In this document: piece by piece, positions 38,669 to 47,713 of the stretch
Numbering within the stretch: position 1 is the stretch's first letter
How the letters are laid out: the number at the start of each line of letters is the position of its first letter
Source: Terriglobia bacterium
GTDB lineage: Bacteria > Acidobacteriota > Terriglobia > Versatilivoradales > Versatilivoraceae
DNA length: 64,000 nt
Reading direction: 5' to 3'
NCBI GenBank assembly: GCA_022452285.1
Contig: JAKUNG010000001.1
Location: 124,001-188,000 of the forward strand
Notes under the pieces: generated by a model
What the model saw: the letters and a program-made list of their open reading frames with translations, nothing else
The model's database searches: none
What the model was told of the DNA's origin: nothing
Program-made: the position numbers and the translations under genes

Positions 38669-38699
38669 GGAGAACCTAATTTCTTGTCTTTGGTTCTCC
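38669..38699. repeat. Hairpin GGAGAACC/GGTTCTCC downstream of the CNT gene
   Basis: An 8-bp perfect stem (38669-38676 with 38692-38699) and a 15-base loop, 26 bases after the previous hairpin and 45 bases before the VWA start at 38745. GC-rich for this genome. It could be a terminator for the CNT transcript, but no U-tract is visible. Confidence 0.45.
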
Positions 38700-38744
38700 C
38701 CTCTGGAACTAAAGAATATTTGTTTGTTATTTAATTTTAGGATT

Positions 38745-39725
38745 ATGAAACAGCCTTTCTTCAAATTATTGGTTATTCTAAACACTCTTCTTCTAGCTTT
38801 TGTGATTCTATTTCAACAGTTAAGTGGAGCGCAAAAAGTTAGAATTAATCCAACCCTTAAACAAAAAATTAAGAAAGATAGTGACAATCTTATTGTCAAT
38901 GTAGAATTAATTAATGTTCTGTTCACTGTTAAAGATAGGAAAGGAAGATTAGTAACAGATCTTCAGCAACCTAATTTCAAACTTTATGAGGACAACAAGT
39001 TACAAAAGATTACTAATTTTTCCCAAGAGAATGACCTTCCTTTGACAATTGCAATTTTAATTGATACTAGCACTAGCATTACTGATCGTTTCAAGTTCGA
39101 GCAGGATGCAGCAATAGATTTTCTATACCAAACCTTGAGACCAAAAAAGGATAAAGCACTCCTAATCACCTTTGATTCGGCTATTGAACTCATTCAGGAC
39201 TTTACCAGTGATCCTCAACTCTTAGCCCGATCGATTAGAAAAATTCGACCGGGGGGTGGAACAAAAATGCTAGACGGTATTTATCTTACCTGTCAGGAAA
39301 AGCTAAGGGCAGAGCCAGGAAGAACGCGAAAAATCATTATCCTTATCAGTGATGGTGACGACAATCTTAGTACAGAGACACTCCCAAATACTTTAGAAAT
39401 GGTACAACGTTCAGATGTTTCCATCTACGCCATCAGTACCAATCTAAGCGGATTTTTTAACATTAAATCTCCTAAAGCAGACAAGCTACTAAAACGCTTA
39501 GCTCGAGAAACAGGCGGTCGAGCATTCTTTCCATTTAAATCGGACGACCTTGCTAAAAGCTTTGCAGAAATTAGTACTGAACTACGCAGCCAATATTCCT
39601 TAGCCTATAGATCATCTAATATAAAACAAGACGGTTCCTTTCGAGCAATCAAGATCAAAACAGACCGAAGAAGACTAAAGGTAAAAGCACGCAAAGGATA
39701 TTACGCTCTCCGTGGTTCGAGCTAA
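38745..39725 (+). CDS. Secreted VWA-domain protein, 'VWFA-related Acidobacterial' family (third copy)
   Basis: About 326 residues with a signal peptide (KLLVILNTLLLAFVILF), then a VWA domain: MIDAS DTSTS, GGGTKMLDGIYL and ISDGDDNLS. It ends in SQYSLAYRSSNIKQDGSFRA...RKGYYALRG as in the other two copies. The first in-frame start is a TTG at 38724; the ATG at 38745 fits the signal peptide. Ten kilobases carry three members of this family, which is a phylum-typical expansion. Ligand and role are unknown; the intact MIDAS residues suggest metal-dependent binding. Confidence 0.88.
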   Translation: MKQPFFKLLVILNTLLLAFVILFQQLSGAQKVRINPTLKQKIKKDSDNLIVNVELINVLFTVKDRKGRLVTDLQQPNFKLYEDNKLQKITNFSQENDLPLTIAILIDTSTSITDRFKFEQDAAIDFLYQTLRPKKDKALLITFDSAIELIQDFTSDPQLLARSIRKIRPGGGTKMLDGIYLTCQEKLRAEPGRTRKIIILISDGDDNLSTETLPNTLEMVQRSDVSIYAISTNLSGFFNIKSPKADKLLKRLARETGGRAFFPFKSDDLAKSFAEISTELRSQYSLAYRSSNIKQDGSFRAIKIKTDRRRLKVKARKGYYALRGSS

Positions 39726-39764
39726 TAAGACCTCACATTCCATTCAAATCTATCATTACTGATT

Positions 39765-39785
39765 AATCCCTACGTAAGTAGGATT
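39765..39785 (+). repeat. Small hairpin after the third VWA gene
   Basis: AATC-C-CTAC, GTAA tetraloop (GNRA type), GTAGGATT: eight base pairs with one bulged C, 40 bases past the stop. No U-tract. Confidence 0.35.
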
Positions 39786-39963
39786 CATTAGAGATATATT
39801 TTCTATGCTTTAGATCACTAAATGCCGTACATCTTTTCATGAACCATTTCTTCATTGGTTCAATGTATTGTGGTAATTTAATATACCTTGCGAGTTCTAC
39901 TTCCTACCTCTTTAAATGGTTGGGTTTCTATATACTTCACTAAAAAAAAGTAATAACTAAAAG

Positions 39964-41475
39964 ATGCTTAACTTCGGAATTATTGATTGGATCATTATTT
40001 TTATTTACCTGGCCATCACTATGTCGGCTGGATTAGCCATGCGTCGGCATGTCAGCAAAGTAGAAGACTTCATCTTGGCTGGCAGAGAAATGGATCTTTA
40101 TTTAGGTATTGCTTCATTGGCAGCAACTGAATTTGGCATTATCACAGCAATGTATACAGCTGAGTTAGGTTACAAAAATGGTTTTGCTGGTGCAACACCA
40201 GGAATCTTAAATGCTGTAGCTATGCTTCTTGTAGGTTTGACTGGCTTTGTTATTAAACCTCTTCGTGACTCTGGCTCGTATACAATTCCCGAACTTTTAA
40301 ACCAGCGGTTTGGTCCAAAAGTTCGATGGTTAGCTGGTTTGGTAATTGTACTAGGGGGTATTCTTAACATGGGTGTATTTTTCCGTGTGGGTGGTGAATT
40401 TTTAGTCATAATGTCTGGAATACCCTATAGTTACCTAGAAATAATCATGACTTTCCTTGTGGTTCTAGTTCTTATTTATACCGTCTTGGGGGGAATGCTT
40501 TCTGTCTTAGTCACAGATTACTTACAATTTTTGGTAATGGGGATTGGTTTGGTCGTTGTTTCACTGGTAGTATTTTCTAATACAGGATGGGAAAATGTGG
40601 TGACAACTGTTGAAAACCAACGCGGTAGTGGAGGGTTCAACCCTCTTACCAGTGAGGATATGGGACCCATTTATATTGTATGGCAAGGCTTTAACCAGCT
40701 AGCTGCCGTTGTTACCTGGCAAACGGTAATCCAGAGAGTTCTTGCTGCCCGTACTAGTAGCATTGCCAGAAAAATTTATACTCGAACCAGTTTCTATTTT
40801 GTTGGTCGCTTTCTTATTCCTGCATTCTGGGGTATGGCTGCATTGACTGTACTTGGAACAAATAATCATTCCTACTCCTCTCTACAAGCTATGCCCATTT
40901 TCCTTTCATCCCTACTTCCTACAGGTTTAATAGGTTTACTTATTGCAGCTATGTTAGCTGCTGAAATGTCTACTGACTCTAGTTACTTACTTACTTGGAG
41001 CAATATCTTATATAACGATCTTATCTGTCCACTTCGCAAACAACCCTTTAGTGAAAAAACTGGTTTATTTTTGAATCGATCAATCGTAGTAGGTATCGCT
41101 GGGTTTTTACTGCTTTATGGTCTTTGGTATCAAGCTCCAGGCCGCGTTTGGGACTATTTATCAATCACAGCAAACATTTATCTTTCAAGTATCTTCGTTC
41201 TACTTGTTTCTTGCTGCTATTGGAAAGGCGCTAGACCTGTAGGGGCTGTTGGTGCAATCATAGGCGGAGCAATTCCCCCAGTGGTTTTTCTAGTAATCAG
41301 TCAAATTGAATTTCCAGTTTTAACTTCTACCATGTCAGAAACATTACTCAATTCTACCGTCCAATGGCTCAGTAGGAGTGAAGTTAGTGGGTTATTATCC
41401 TTTGGGTTTGCAAGTGTTGGGATGATTTTAGGTTCTTGGATTAGTACTCTAAAAGAAAGTCAGAAAAACCAATGA
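39964..41475 (+). CDS. Sodium:solute symporter (SSS family)
   Basis: A 503-residue membrane protein with about 13 hydrophobic segments. SSS hallmarks are VEDFILAGREMDLYLGIASL near the N-terminus, GGMLSVLVTDYLQF and the LAAEMSTDSSYLLTWSNI segment with sodium-coordinating serines. Substrates in the family include sugars, amino acids, sialic acid and short organic acids; this one cannot be assigned. Its last codons overlap the start of a 48-residue membrane peptide (ATGA), a pairing seen for other SSS transporters. Confidence 0.92.
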   Translation: MLNFGIIDWIIIFIYLAITMSAGLAMRRHVSKVEDFILAGREMDLYLGIASLAATEFGIITAMYTAELGYKNGFAGATPGILNAVAMLLVGLTGFVIKPLRDSGSYTIPELLNQRFGPKVRWLAGLVIVLGGILNMGVFFRVGGEFLVIMSGIPYSYLEIIMTFLVVLVLIYTVLGGMLSVLVTDYLQFLVMGIGLVVVSLVVFSNTGWENVVTTVENQRGSGGFNPLTSEDMGPIYIVWQGFNQLAAVVTWQTVIQRVLAARTSSIARKIYTRTSFYFVGRFLIPAFWGMAALTVLGTNNHSYSSLQAMPIFLSSLLPTGLIGLLIAAMLAAEMSTDSSYLLTWSNILYNDLICPLRKQPFSEKTGLFLNRSIVVGIAGFLLLYGLWYQAPGRVWDYLSITANIYLSSIFVLLVSCCYWKGARPVGAVGAIIGGAIPPVVFLVISQIEFPVLTSTMSETLLNSTVQWLSRSEVSGLLSFGFASVGMILGSWISTLKESQKNQ

Positions 41476-41618
41476 TTTTTCCCTCTCATCCTTTCTGGTT
41501 TTGCCTAACTTGGCTCTGTATTATCTGGTATAGTTTTTTGATTGTTTATGTTGGGTGGAAGGGATTTAAGGATATTCACTCTATGATTAATAATTTAAAA
41601 CAAAAGAGTAAGTTATAA
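41472..41618 (+). CDS. 48-residue membrane peptide translationally coupled to the symporter
   Basis: The ATG at 41472 overlaps the symporter stop in an ATGA quartet, a classic translational-coupling arrangement. The peptide has one long hydrophobic helix (about residues 8-28, FWFCLTWLCIIWYSFLIVYV) and a basic C-terminal tail (KGFKDIHSMINNLKQKSKL). Small accessory proteins of this size and shape are known next to sodium:solute symporters, and it may be one. It is too short for standard gene finding. Assignment as a symporter accessory subunit is inference from position and topology. Confidence 0.65.
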   Translation: MIFPSHPFWFCLTWLCIIWYSFLIVYVGWKGFKDIHSMINNLKQKSKL

Positions 41619-41989
41619 AAAACACTATCGTTGTGTAATTTTCATCATTTTACCAACACTTGGTTGTCTTTAATTGGTAATAAGAACACGACTCTTTCAA
41701 TCTTTTAAATTATCAAGGAATAAACAAATATCGGGGTCTCTAGAGAAGGTAGAATTTATAAACAGTTCACAAAACTTTACACAAAATTAACTGACTCTTT
41801 ACAACATCACTTTTTAATCCATCGTCTAATAGTTGAAGTCGGAAATAGCAATAGCTATGGAAAGAAGTTCTCAATTTTCATAAAATTCCCTAACATGCTA
41901 TTGTAACTGGACTGCCAGTAGCAATGAGTTAGTGTTAAACTAAAGGTTATCAAATACCTGAAGTCAACTATTGAAGGAGTGGACCATCC
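41619..41989. other. 371-base region upstream of the Mac-type operon
   Basis: Non-coding. It holds an imperfect hairpin at 41900-41925 (ATTG-TA-ACTGG, loop ACTG, CCAGT-AG-CAAT) and an AAGGAG ribosome binding site before the ATG at 41990. I see no well-formed promoter or riboswitch. Confidence 0.45.
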
Positions 41990-43723
41990 ATGAAAAAACT
42001 AAGCAACCTAACTTTCCTTTTGATCGGGTTACTTATCCTTGGAACAGGAGGATTTTACTTTTGGATAAGTTCTGACACTGATGAATCTAATGAGAACTAC
42101 CTCCAAGTTCAAATAAAACGAGGGGATGTACGTAGAACTGTCAGTTCTACCGGAGTCCTTCAGGCGGTAGTCACTGTTCAGGTTGGCAGCCAGGTTTCTG
42201 GTCGCATTCAAGCGCTTAATGCAGATTTCAATAGTGTTGTCAAAAAAGGTCAAGTTCTAGCTGTTATTGATCCTGCTCATATTGAGGCACAAAGAGATAG
42301 GGCACAAGCTCACTTAGCAACAGCCGAAGCTTCTGTTGAGAATTCTGAAGCAAATGTCATCAACCGGCAAGCTGAATTGGAAAACGCAGAGGCTAATTTA
42401 GAGGTAGCTCAAGTCAATTTTCAGGAAGCAGGTCGACAACTCCGGCGAGCAACAGGTCTTTTTAAGGATGGTTTGATTCCAGAAAGAGATCTAGAAACAG
42501 CTCAAGCTTCCGATACACAAAGTTCCTTAAGAATACGACAGGCTAAAGCCCAAATTAGTCAGATTCATGCTTCTATCCGATCAGCAAAAGCTCAAAGACA
42601 ACAGAGCAAAGCAAGTGTGAAACAAGCTAGAGCAGAAGTAAAAATGGCCCAAGTTAACCTAAGGTATACCAACATAGTCTCACCGATTGACGGAGTGGTA
42701 ATTGAGCGTAATGTAGACATTGGACAAACAGTAGCAGCAAGTTTTCAAGCTCCGGTACTGTTTCTAATTGCTAACGACTTAGCTAAGATGCAGGTAATTG
42801 CCCAGATTGACGAAGCTGATATTGGAGCTATCTCAGAAATGGCAGGAGTCGAGTTTACAGTAGATGCTTTTCCTGGAGAAAGTTTCGAGGGGAAAATTTC
42901 AGAAATTCGTCTTAGTTCCAAATTGCCAGGGGCCAGCGCAACTTCTACGACGGCATCAGGGGCAAATAACGTGGTCGTCTATAATGTGATGATTGATGTA
43001 GACAATCCTACTCTAAAACTAAGACCCGCTATGACGGCTACTGTCAATTTTACTGTTGCAAAAGCAGACAATGTTTTAAAGGTAGCAAATGTCGCCCTTC
43101 GTTACCGTCCCTCGGATGTTACTCCAGAAGAGATTCAAACAATGTTAAGGGGACAATCATCTGATGAGGAGAAAAAAGCGAATCAAAGCCCTAAAGATTC
43201 AGAGCCGGGATATAGTGAAAGAGATCGGCCACCAATGAGTCCTGAACGCATTAGGGCTCTGCGTGAACGAATGGCTCAATCTGGTCAAGGAAGACCATTT
43301 GGCGGTACCCGGAGCGAGTGGAGTCGAGGACGCAGAATGGGACGACAGGACTCAGAAAACAGCGGAACTAAAACTATTATTGCCCGTTCATCTACGAGTC
43401 AATATGGCATAAATGCTGGCTTGAAAATCCGGTTTCCTTCATCCGAAAAAACCAAAACTCGGTCAGGTCTTCTGTGGAGTCTTGATGCTGAAAATCAATT
43501 GCAGCCACATCGAGTAAGTTTCGGAATTACAGATGGCCGTGAAACCGCTATTCTTAATGGTTCTTTGAAAGAAGGAGATATTGTTATAAGTGGCGAACTC
43601 AATACGGAAGTACAAACTACTCGAACTTCCTCGCCTTTCGGTGGAGTTTTTGGTTCAAGGCGTCCACCGCAAAGAAACCGAAGTCGGGCCGCAGGAAGAA
43701 ACCAAGGAAGCCGGAGCCGATAG
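41990..43723 (+). CDS. MacA-like periplasmic adaptor (membrane fusion protein) with disordered insert
   Basis: An HlyD-family adaptor that links an ABC permease to an outer-membrane channel. Residues 8-27 anchor it in the inner membrane. A split lipoyl domain flanks a coiled-coil hairpin of about 95-225, and VSPIDGVVIERNVDIGQTV (230-248) returns to the lipoyl fold. The beta-barrel follows. Unusually, residues about 376-460 are a hydrophilic, charge-rich, apparently disordered insert, and the last 30 residues are an Arg/Ser/Gly-rich basic tail. The length (577) exceeds E. coli MacA (about 370). It is the first gene of a three-gene operon with the ATPase 2 bases downstream. Confidence 0.9.
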   Translation: MKKLSNLTFLLIGLLILGTGGFYFWISSDTDESNENYLQVQIKRGDVRRTVSSTGVLQAVVTVQVGSQVSGRIQALNADFNSVVKKGQVLAVIDPAHIEAQRDRAQAHLATAEASVENSEANVINRQAELENAEANLEVAQVNFQEAGRQLRRATGLFKDGLIPERDLETAQASDTQSSLRIRQAKAQISQIHASIRSAKAQRQQSKASVKQARAEVKMAQVNLRYTNIVSPIDGVVIERNVDIGQTVAASFQAPVLFLIANDLAKMQVIAQIDEADIGAISEMAGVEFTVDAFPGESFEGKISEIRLSSKLPGASATSTTASGANNVVVYNVMIDVDNPTLKLRPAMTATVNFTVAKADNVLKVANVALRYRPSDVTPEEIQTMLRGQSSDEEKKANQSPKDSEPGYSERDRPPMSPERIRALRERMAQSGQGRPFGGTRSEWSRGRRMGRQDSENSGTKTIIARSSTSQYGINAGLKIRFPSSEKTKTRSGLLWSLDAENQLQPHRVSFGITDGRETAILNGSLKEGDIVISGELNTEVQTTRTSSPFGGVFGSRRPPQRNRSRAAGRNQGSRSR

Positions 43724-43725
43724 TA

Positions 43726-44490
43726 ATGTCTACCTCTAAACTAGCTTCAACAATGAAAAATGCTTCTTTGCCCTCTGTAGAAAAAGATAGTGTCATTGCT
43801 TTAAGAGATGTTTGGAAAATTTATGACACAGGCGAAATCCGTGTTGAGGCGATGAAAAACGTTTCCCTCAAAATTGCTCAGGGAGAATTTGTCGCTATCA
43901 TGGGGGCCTCTGGTTCAGGAAAATCAACCATGTTAAATATTTTAGGATGCCTAGACCACCCTACTCGCGGCATTTACCTGTTAGATGATGTTGATGTGTC
44001 TACTTTTTCTGCTTCTGACCGAGCTGACATCCGGAATCAAAAGATTGGATTTATCTTTCAAACATTTAATCTTCTAAGTAGAACCTCTGTTTGGGAAAAT
44101 GTTGAAGCTCCCATGCTTTACTCAGATATTGCAAAAGTAGAGAGAACCGAACGGATTCAAGAGGCTCTAAGAATTGTTGGTTTGTCTGAAAAGGCTAAAG
44201 CCCTTCCTAATCAGCTTTCTGGAGGCCAACAACAACGGGTCGCAGCAGCTAGGGCACTTGTCAATAGACCTGCTATCCTTTTAGCAGACGAACCAACTGG
44301 CAATTTGGACTCATCTACTTCAGATGAAATTATGTCTTTTCTTCAAAAATTGAATCATGAAAAAGGAATTACTTTAATCATGGTAACCCATGAAAATGAT
44401 GTTGCAGCTTACGCTTCACGACGTATTCAGATGCGCGATGGCAAAATTATAAATGATGAAATCATCACCCCTAACGTTGTTAGTAATTAA
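43726..44490 (+). CDS. MacB/LolD-type ABC transporter ATPase
   Basis: A 254-residue ABC ATPase. Walker A is GASGSGKST (60-68), the signature is LSGGQQQR, Walker B is [12 protein letters not shown] and the H-loop is VTHEND. The sequence around the signature and the [12 protein letters not shown]-loop is typical of the MacB/LolD/FtsE group. It begins 2 bases after the adaptor stop and is followed 22 bases later by its permease. In E. coli MacB the ATPase and permease are fused; here they are separate. Likely cargo: peptides, lipopeptides or macrolide-like compounds. Confidence 0.93.
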   Translation: MSTSKLASTMKNASLPSVEKDSVIALRDVWKIYDTGEIRVEAMKNVSLKIAQGEFVAIMGASGSGKSTMLNILGCLDHPTRGIYLLDDVDVSTFSASDRADIRNQKIGFIFQTFNLLSRTSVWENVEAPMLYSDIAKVERTERIQEALRIVGLSEKAKALPNQLSGGQQQRVAAARALVNRPAILLADEPTGNLDSSTSDEIMSFLQKLNHEKGITLIMVTHENDVAAYASRRIQMRDGKIINDEIITPNVVSN

Positions 44491-44512
44491 TTAAGATACG
44501 TGGAGAAATAAG

Positions 44513-45733
44513 ATGAATTATTGGATGATTCTCAAAATCTCTCTTAAGGCTCTCCGGCGAAACAAAATTCGCTCAGCACTGACTATGCTTGGAATCATTA
44601 TTGGAGTTGCAGCCGTAATAGCTATGGTAAGCCTTGGAAAGGGAGCTCAACAACAAGTTCAAGAAGAACTTTCAGCTATGGGAGATAATACCGTCTGGGT
44701 AAGAGCAGGAAGCAGGCGTTCCTGGGGAATTCGCAGTGCCACTGGAACAAGGAATACCCTAAAAGGTTCAGATTTTGAGGCTATGCTCAGAGAGTGTCCT
44801 GCAATCAAGGCTGTTAGTCCTAGTGCCGGATCAGTAGCTCAGGTAGTTTTTGGCAATCAGAACTGGAACACCCGCATTGAAGGGTATAACGAACAATACC
44901 CTCAACTGCGTAATTGGGAAATGGCTCAAGGCCAATTTTATGATGTGAGCCACGTAAAATCCGCTTCACGGGTTGCCGTTCTGGGTAACACTGTATGGAA
45001 GGAATTATTTTCAGGAAGTGATCCAATTGGACAAACAATTCGAATAAAAAATCTTTCTTTTCAGGTTATTGGTGTCTTTAAAGCAAAGGGGTACAACTCC
45101 TGGGGTAGAGATCAAGATGACACCATTTTGGTCCCTTATACCACCGTTCAAAAGAAGTTCCTAGGTGGTGTCCTTAGCGTCCAATCAGGAATAGTTCAAG
45201 CTGTTAGTGCACGTGCCACTTATGCAGCTGAGAAACAAATACGGTCTCTTTTGCGTCAGCGTCACCGTTTAGGACCTTTTCAGGATGATGATTTTTCTGT
45301 AAGAAATCTTAGTGAAATTGCTGAAGCTGCTGAAGCAACTAGCCGCATTATGAGTTACTTGTTGGCTGGCATTGCTGCTATTTCTTTATTAGTGGGTGGA
45401 ATTGGCATTATGAACATTATGTTGGTTGCAGTTTCAGAGCGGACTCGAGAAATTGGAATTCGTATGGCTATCGGAGCACGACCTAACCATGTTCGAATTC
45501 AGTTCTTAGCAGAGTCTATTGCACTCTGTACAATGGGAGGTATCATCGGACTATTGATAGGCTTAGGAACATCATACGGAATTGCCCAATTCCTCGGATG
45601 GTCCACTATAGTCTCACTTGATTCCATCATTCTTTCAATTGTCTTTTCAGCAGGTATTGGAATCTTTTTTGGTTATTATCCCGCTCATAAAGCTGCCGGT
45701 CTTGACCCTATTGAGGCCTTACGCTATGAATAG
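44513..45733 (+). CDS. MacB-type ABC transporter permease (FtsX domain)
   Basis: A 406-residue permease. It has an N-terminal helix (RSALTMLGIIIGVAAVIAMV), a large periplasmic MacB_PCD domain (about 45-270) and the FtsX domain with three C-terminal helices (SLLVGGIGIMNIMLVAVSER, REIGIRMAIGAR). The GTREIGIRxAIGA signature (here RTREIGIRMAIGA) is diagnostic. It completes the tripartite exporter with the adaptor and ATPase upstream; an outer-membrane TolC protein is not in the window. Its stop is 5 bases from the end of a convergent hypothetical gene. Confidence 0.93.
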   Translation: MNYWMILKISLKALRRNKIRSALTMLGIIIGVAAVIAMVSLGKGAQQQVQEELSAMGDNTVWVRAGSRRSWGIRSATGTRNTLKGSDFEAMLRECPAIKAVSPSAGSVAQVVFGNQNWNTRIEGYNEQYPQLRNWEMAQGQFYDVSHVKSASRVAVLGNTVWKELFSGSDPIGQTIRIKNLSFQVIGVFKAKGYNSWGRDQDDTILVPYTTVQKKFLGGVLSVQSGIVQAVSARATYAAEKQIRSLLRQRHRLGPFQDDDFSVRNLSEIAEAAEATSRIMSYLLAGIAAISLLVGGIGIMNIMLVAVSERTREIGIRMAIGARPNHVRIQFLAESIALCTMGGIIGLLIGLGTSYGIAQFLGWSTIVSLDSIILSIVFSAGIGIFFGYYPAHKAAGLDPIEALRYE

Positions 45734-45738
45734 CCTTG

Positions 45739-46056
45739 TTAACCAAACTTTATATCTTCGAAAAATCGATGATCAGTAACATAGGAAAATTCATCTGAAA
45801 TATTTCGTATATATAGTTCAGCCTTCAACACCTCAATACAGCCAGTAACTAATATCTCGTCTAGGGATTTTTCTTTCTCTTGAGCTTTTTGACTAGCCTT
45901 TTCCCAAGCAATCTTAGTCAATTTAAAGACACCTTGGTACTGCAATTTTCCGTCATAGACCCGACCATCACACTTTTCAAAATCACCATCAGAACTATTA
46001 GAATCACCCATTTCGAGTGAATAACTCTTATCTAAAAACCTGAATTCTTTTTTCAT
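45739..46056 (-). CDS. Hypothetical protein, 105 residues
   Basis: I do not recognise this protein. It is hydrophilic and acidic, with no signal peptide or membrane helix, and includes WEKASQKAQEKEKSLDEIL (a probable helix) followed by a strand-rich end. Coding is supported by an AGAGGG ribosome binding site six bases before the ATG and by exact fit into the gap, with a 5-base convergent spacing from the permease gene. The frame has no overlapping competitor. Function unknown. Confidence 0.65.
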   Translation of the reverse strand: MKKEFRFLDKSYSLEMGDSNSSDGDFEKCDGRVYDGKLQYQGVFKLTKIAWEKASQKAQEKEKSLDEILVTGCIEVLKAELYIRNISDEFSYVTDHRFFEDIKFG

Positions 46057-46328
46057 TAGACCCTCTTTTACATTAAGAATCCTAGTATGAATTTTTAAAG
46101 AAAAATTTTATCCTATTCACCTAAACCAATATACTTATTTCTAGATGTTACTCATGATCCTTTTGGCTAGCTGTAGAAGCATAGACCGAAAAGACTTTTA
46201 AACGCAATTCTTGTTTTAATTTAATATTCAATTATCTTACAGCCTAATATTTTTTCAGATACCCTAAGAATCATTTCTCCAAGTTAAAAAAATAAAGCCC
46301 TAAACAAACATAGAAAAGGACTATAACA

Positions 46329-47705
46329 ATGGAAGAAACTTTGACTTATATTAGCAAAAATCAAAATCGCTATATCAATGAACTTAAGCAATTTTTGAGC
46401 ATTCCAAGTATTAGTAACGACCCTAAAAACCAAGCTGATATGAGAAATTGTGCTAATTTTCTTAGAGATCAACTTAATGACATTGGTTTTCAACAAACAA
46501 AAATTTTTCCTACTAATGGGCATCCAATTGTTTTTGGAGAATGGCTTGGCGCTCCAGGAAAACCAACCCTCCTTTTCTATGGACATTACGATGTACAGCC
46601 CGTCGAACCCCTTGAACTTTGGAAATCTAAACCTTTTGAGCCTACCATTCATCAGGGTGAAATTTATGCAAGAGGTTCTGTAGATGATAAGGGTCAAGTC
46701 TGGATGAATCTTAAGGCAATTGAAGCCTATTTAAAGACTCAGGGGAGCCTTCCAATTAATATTAAGGTTCTAATTGAGGGAGAAGAAGAAGTGGGTAGTA
46801 GCAACCTAGAAAATTTTATTTACAGTCATAAAGAGATGCTTAAATCAGATGCTGCTCTTATTTCTGACACACCTATGTTAAAACATGGACTTCCATCTAT
46901 CGGCTATGCCTTGAGAGGACTTGCCTATTTTCAGTTAGATGTTACGGGGTCACACGACGATTTACATTCTGGATCTTTTGGCGGAGCTGTTATAAACCCA
47001 AACTTTGCCCTAGCGCAAATAATCCTATCACTCAAAGATGCCAAGGGACGAATTTTGATTCCAGGTTTCTATGATGATGTAGTCCCTTTGACTACCCAAG
47101 AAAAAATTGAGATGTCTAAGCTCCCCTTCAATGAAGAAAAATTCTGTAAAGATTTTGGTGTTCCAACGCTGTTCGGAGAGCAGGGATATAAAACTTTGGA
47201 GAGGATCTGGGCACGACCTACCCTAGAAGTTAATGGAATGTCAGGAGGGTTTATAGGAGAGGGTTCTAAGACGGTTATACCAGCCTGTGCAATGGCTAAA
47301 ATCAGTATGCGACTGGTTCCTAATCAAGACCCAAAGCATGTTGCTAAACTTTTTGAAAACTACCTCCAAAAAATAACTCCTCCTTCTGTTAAACTCAAGA
47401 TGAAATACTTGAACGGAGGCAAACCCTGGGTTACTCCTATACATCATCCTACTATCCAAGCCGCATTTAGAGCATTCAAAAAAGGTTATGGAACTACCCC
47501 GGTTTTTATTCGGGAAGGGGGTTCAATTCCTGTCGTAGCTATTTTGGCAGAGATTCTTGATATACCTACAGCTTTAATGGGTATAGGACTCCCTGACAGT
47601 AATACTCATGCACCGAATGAAAAACTTAATCTAGCTAATTTTAAGCATGGAACTATTAGTATTGCCCACTTCTTTGATGAGTTTTCCACTTCAATTCCCA
47701 ATTAA
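46329..47705 (+). CDS. M20-family dipeptidase
   Basis: A 458-residue di-zinc peptidase of the CNDP/carnosinase-like branch. Metal and catalytic residues appear in FYGHYDVQPVEP, ARGSVDDKGQ and IEGEEEVGS, and the C-terminal histidine is in SNTHAPNEKL. The long dimerisation domain with the conserved SFGGAVINPNFAL segment marks the dipeptidase subgroup, which is longer than the ArgE-like M20 protein at 18131. The ATG has AAAGGAC upstream. Peptide use agrees with the M24, M28 and other M20 peptidases here. Confidence 0.92.
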   Translation: MEETLTYISKNQNRYINELKQFLSIPSISNDPKNQADMRNCANFLRDQLNDIGFQQTKIFPTNGHPIVFGEWLGAPGKPTLLFYGHYDVQPVEPLELWKSKPFEPTIHQGEIYARGSVDDKGQVWMNLKAIEAYLKTQGSLPINIKVLIEGEEEVGSSNLENFIYSHKEMLKSDAALISDTPMLKHGLPSIGYALRGLAYFQLDVTGSHDDLHSGSFGGAVINPNFALAQIILSLKDAKGRILIPGFYDDVVPLTTQEKIEMSKLPFNEEKFCKDFGVPTLFGEQGYKTLERIWARPTLEVNGMSGGFIGEGSKTVIPACAMAKISMRLVPNQDPKHVAKLFENYLQKITPPSVKLKMKYLNGGKPWVTPIHHPTIQAAFRAFKKGYGTTPVFIREGGSIPVVAILAEILDIPTALMGIGLPDSNTHAPNEKLNLANFKHGTISIAHFFDEFSTSIPN

Positions 47706-47713
47706 ACCCTAAC

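Noticed and set aside
46284-46697. 137-residue minus-strand frame opposite the M20 dipeptidase
   Set aside because: It is antisense to a well-supported gene and has no domain or ribosome binding site.
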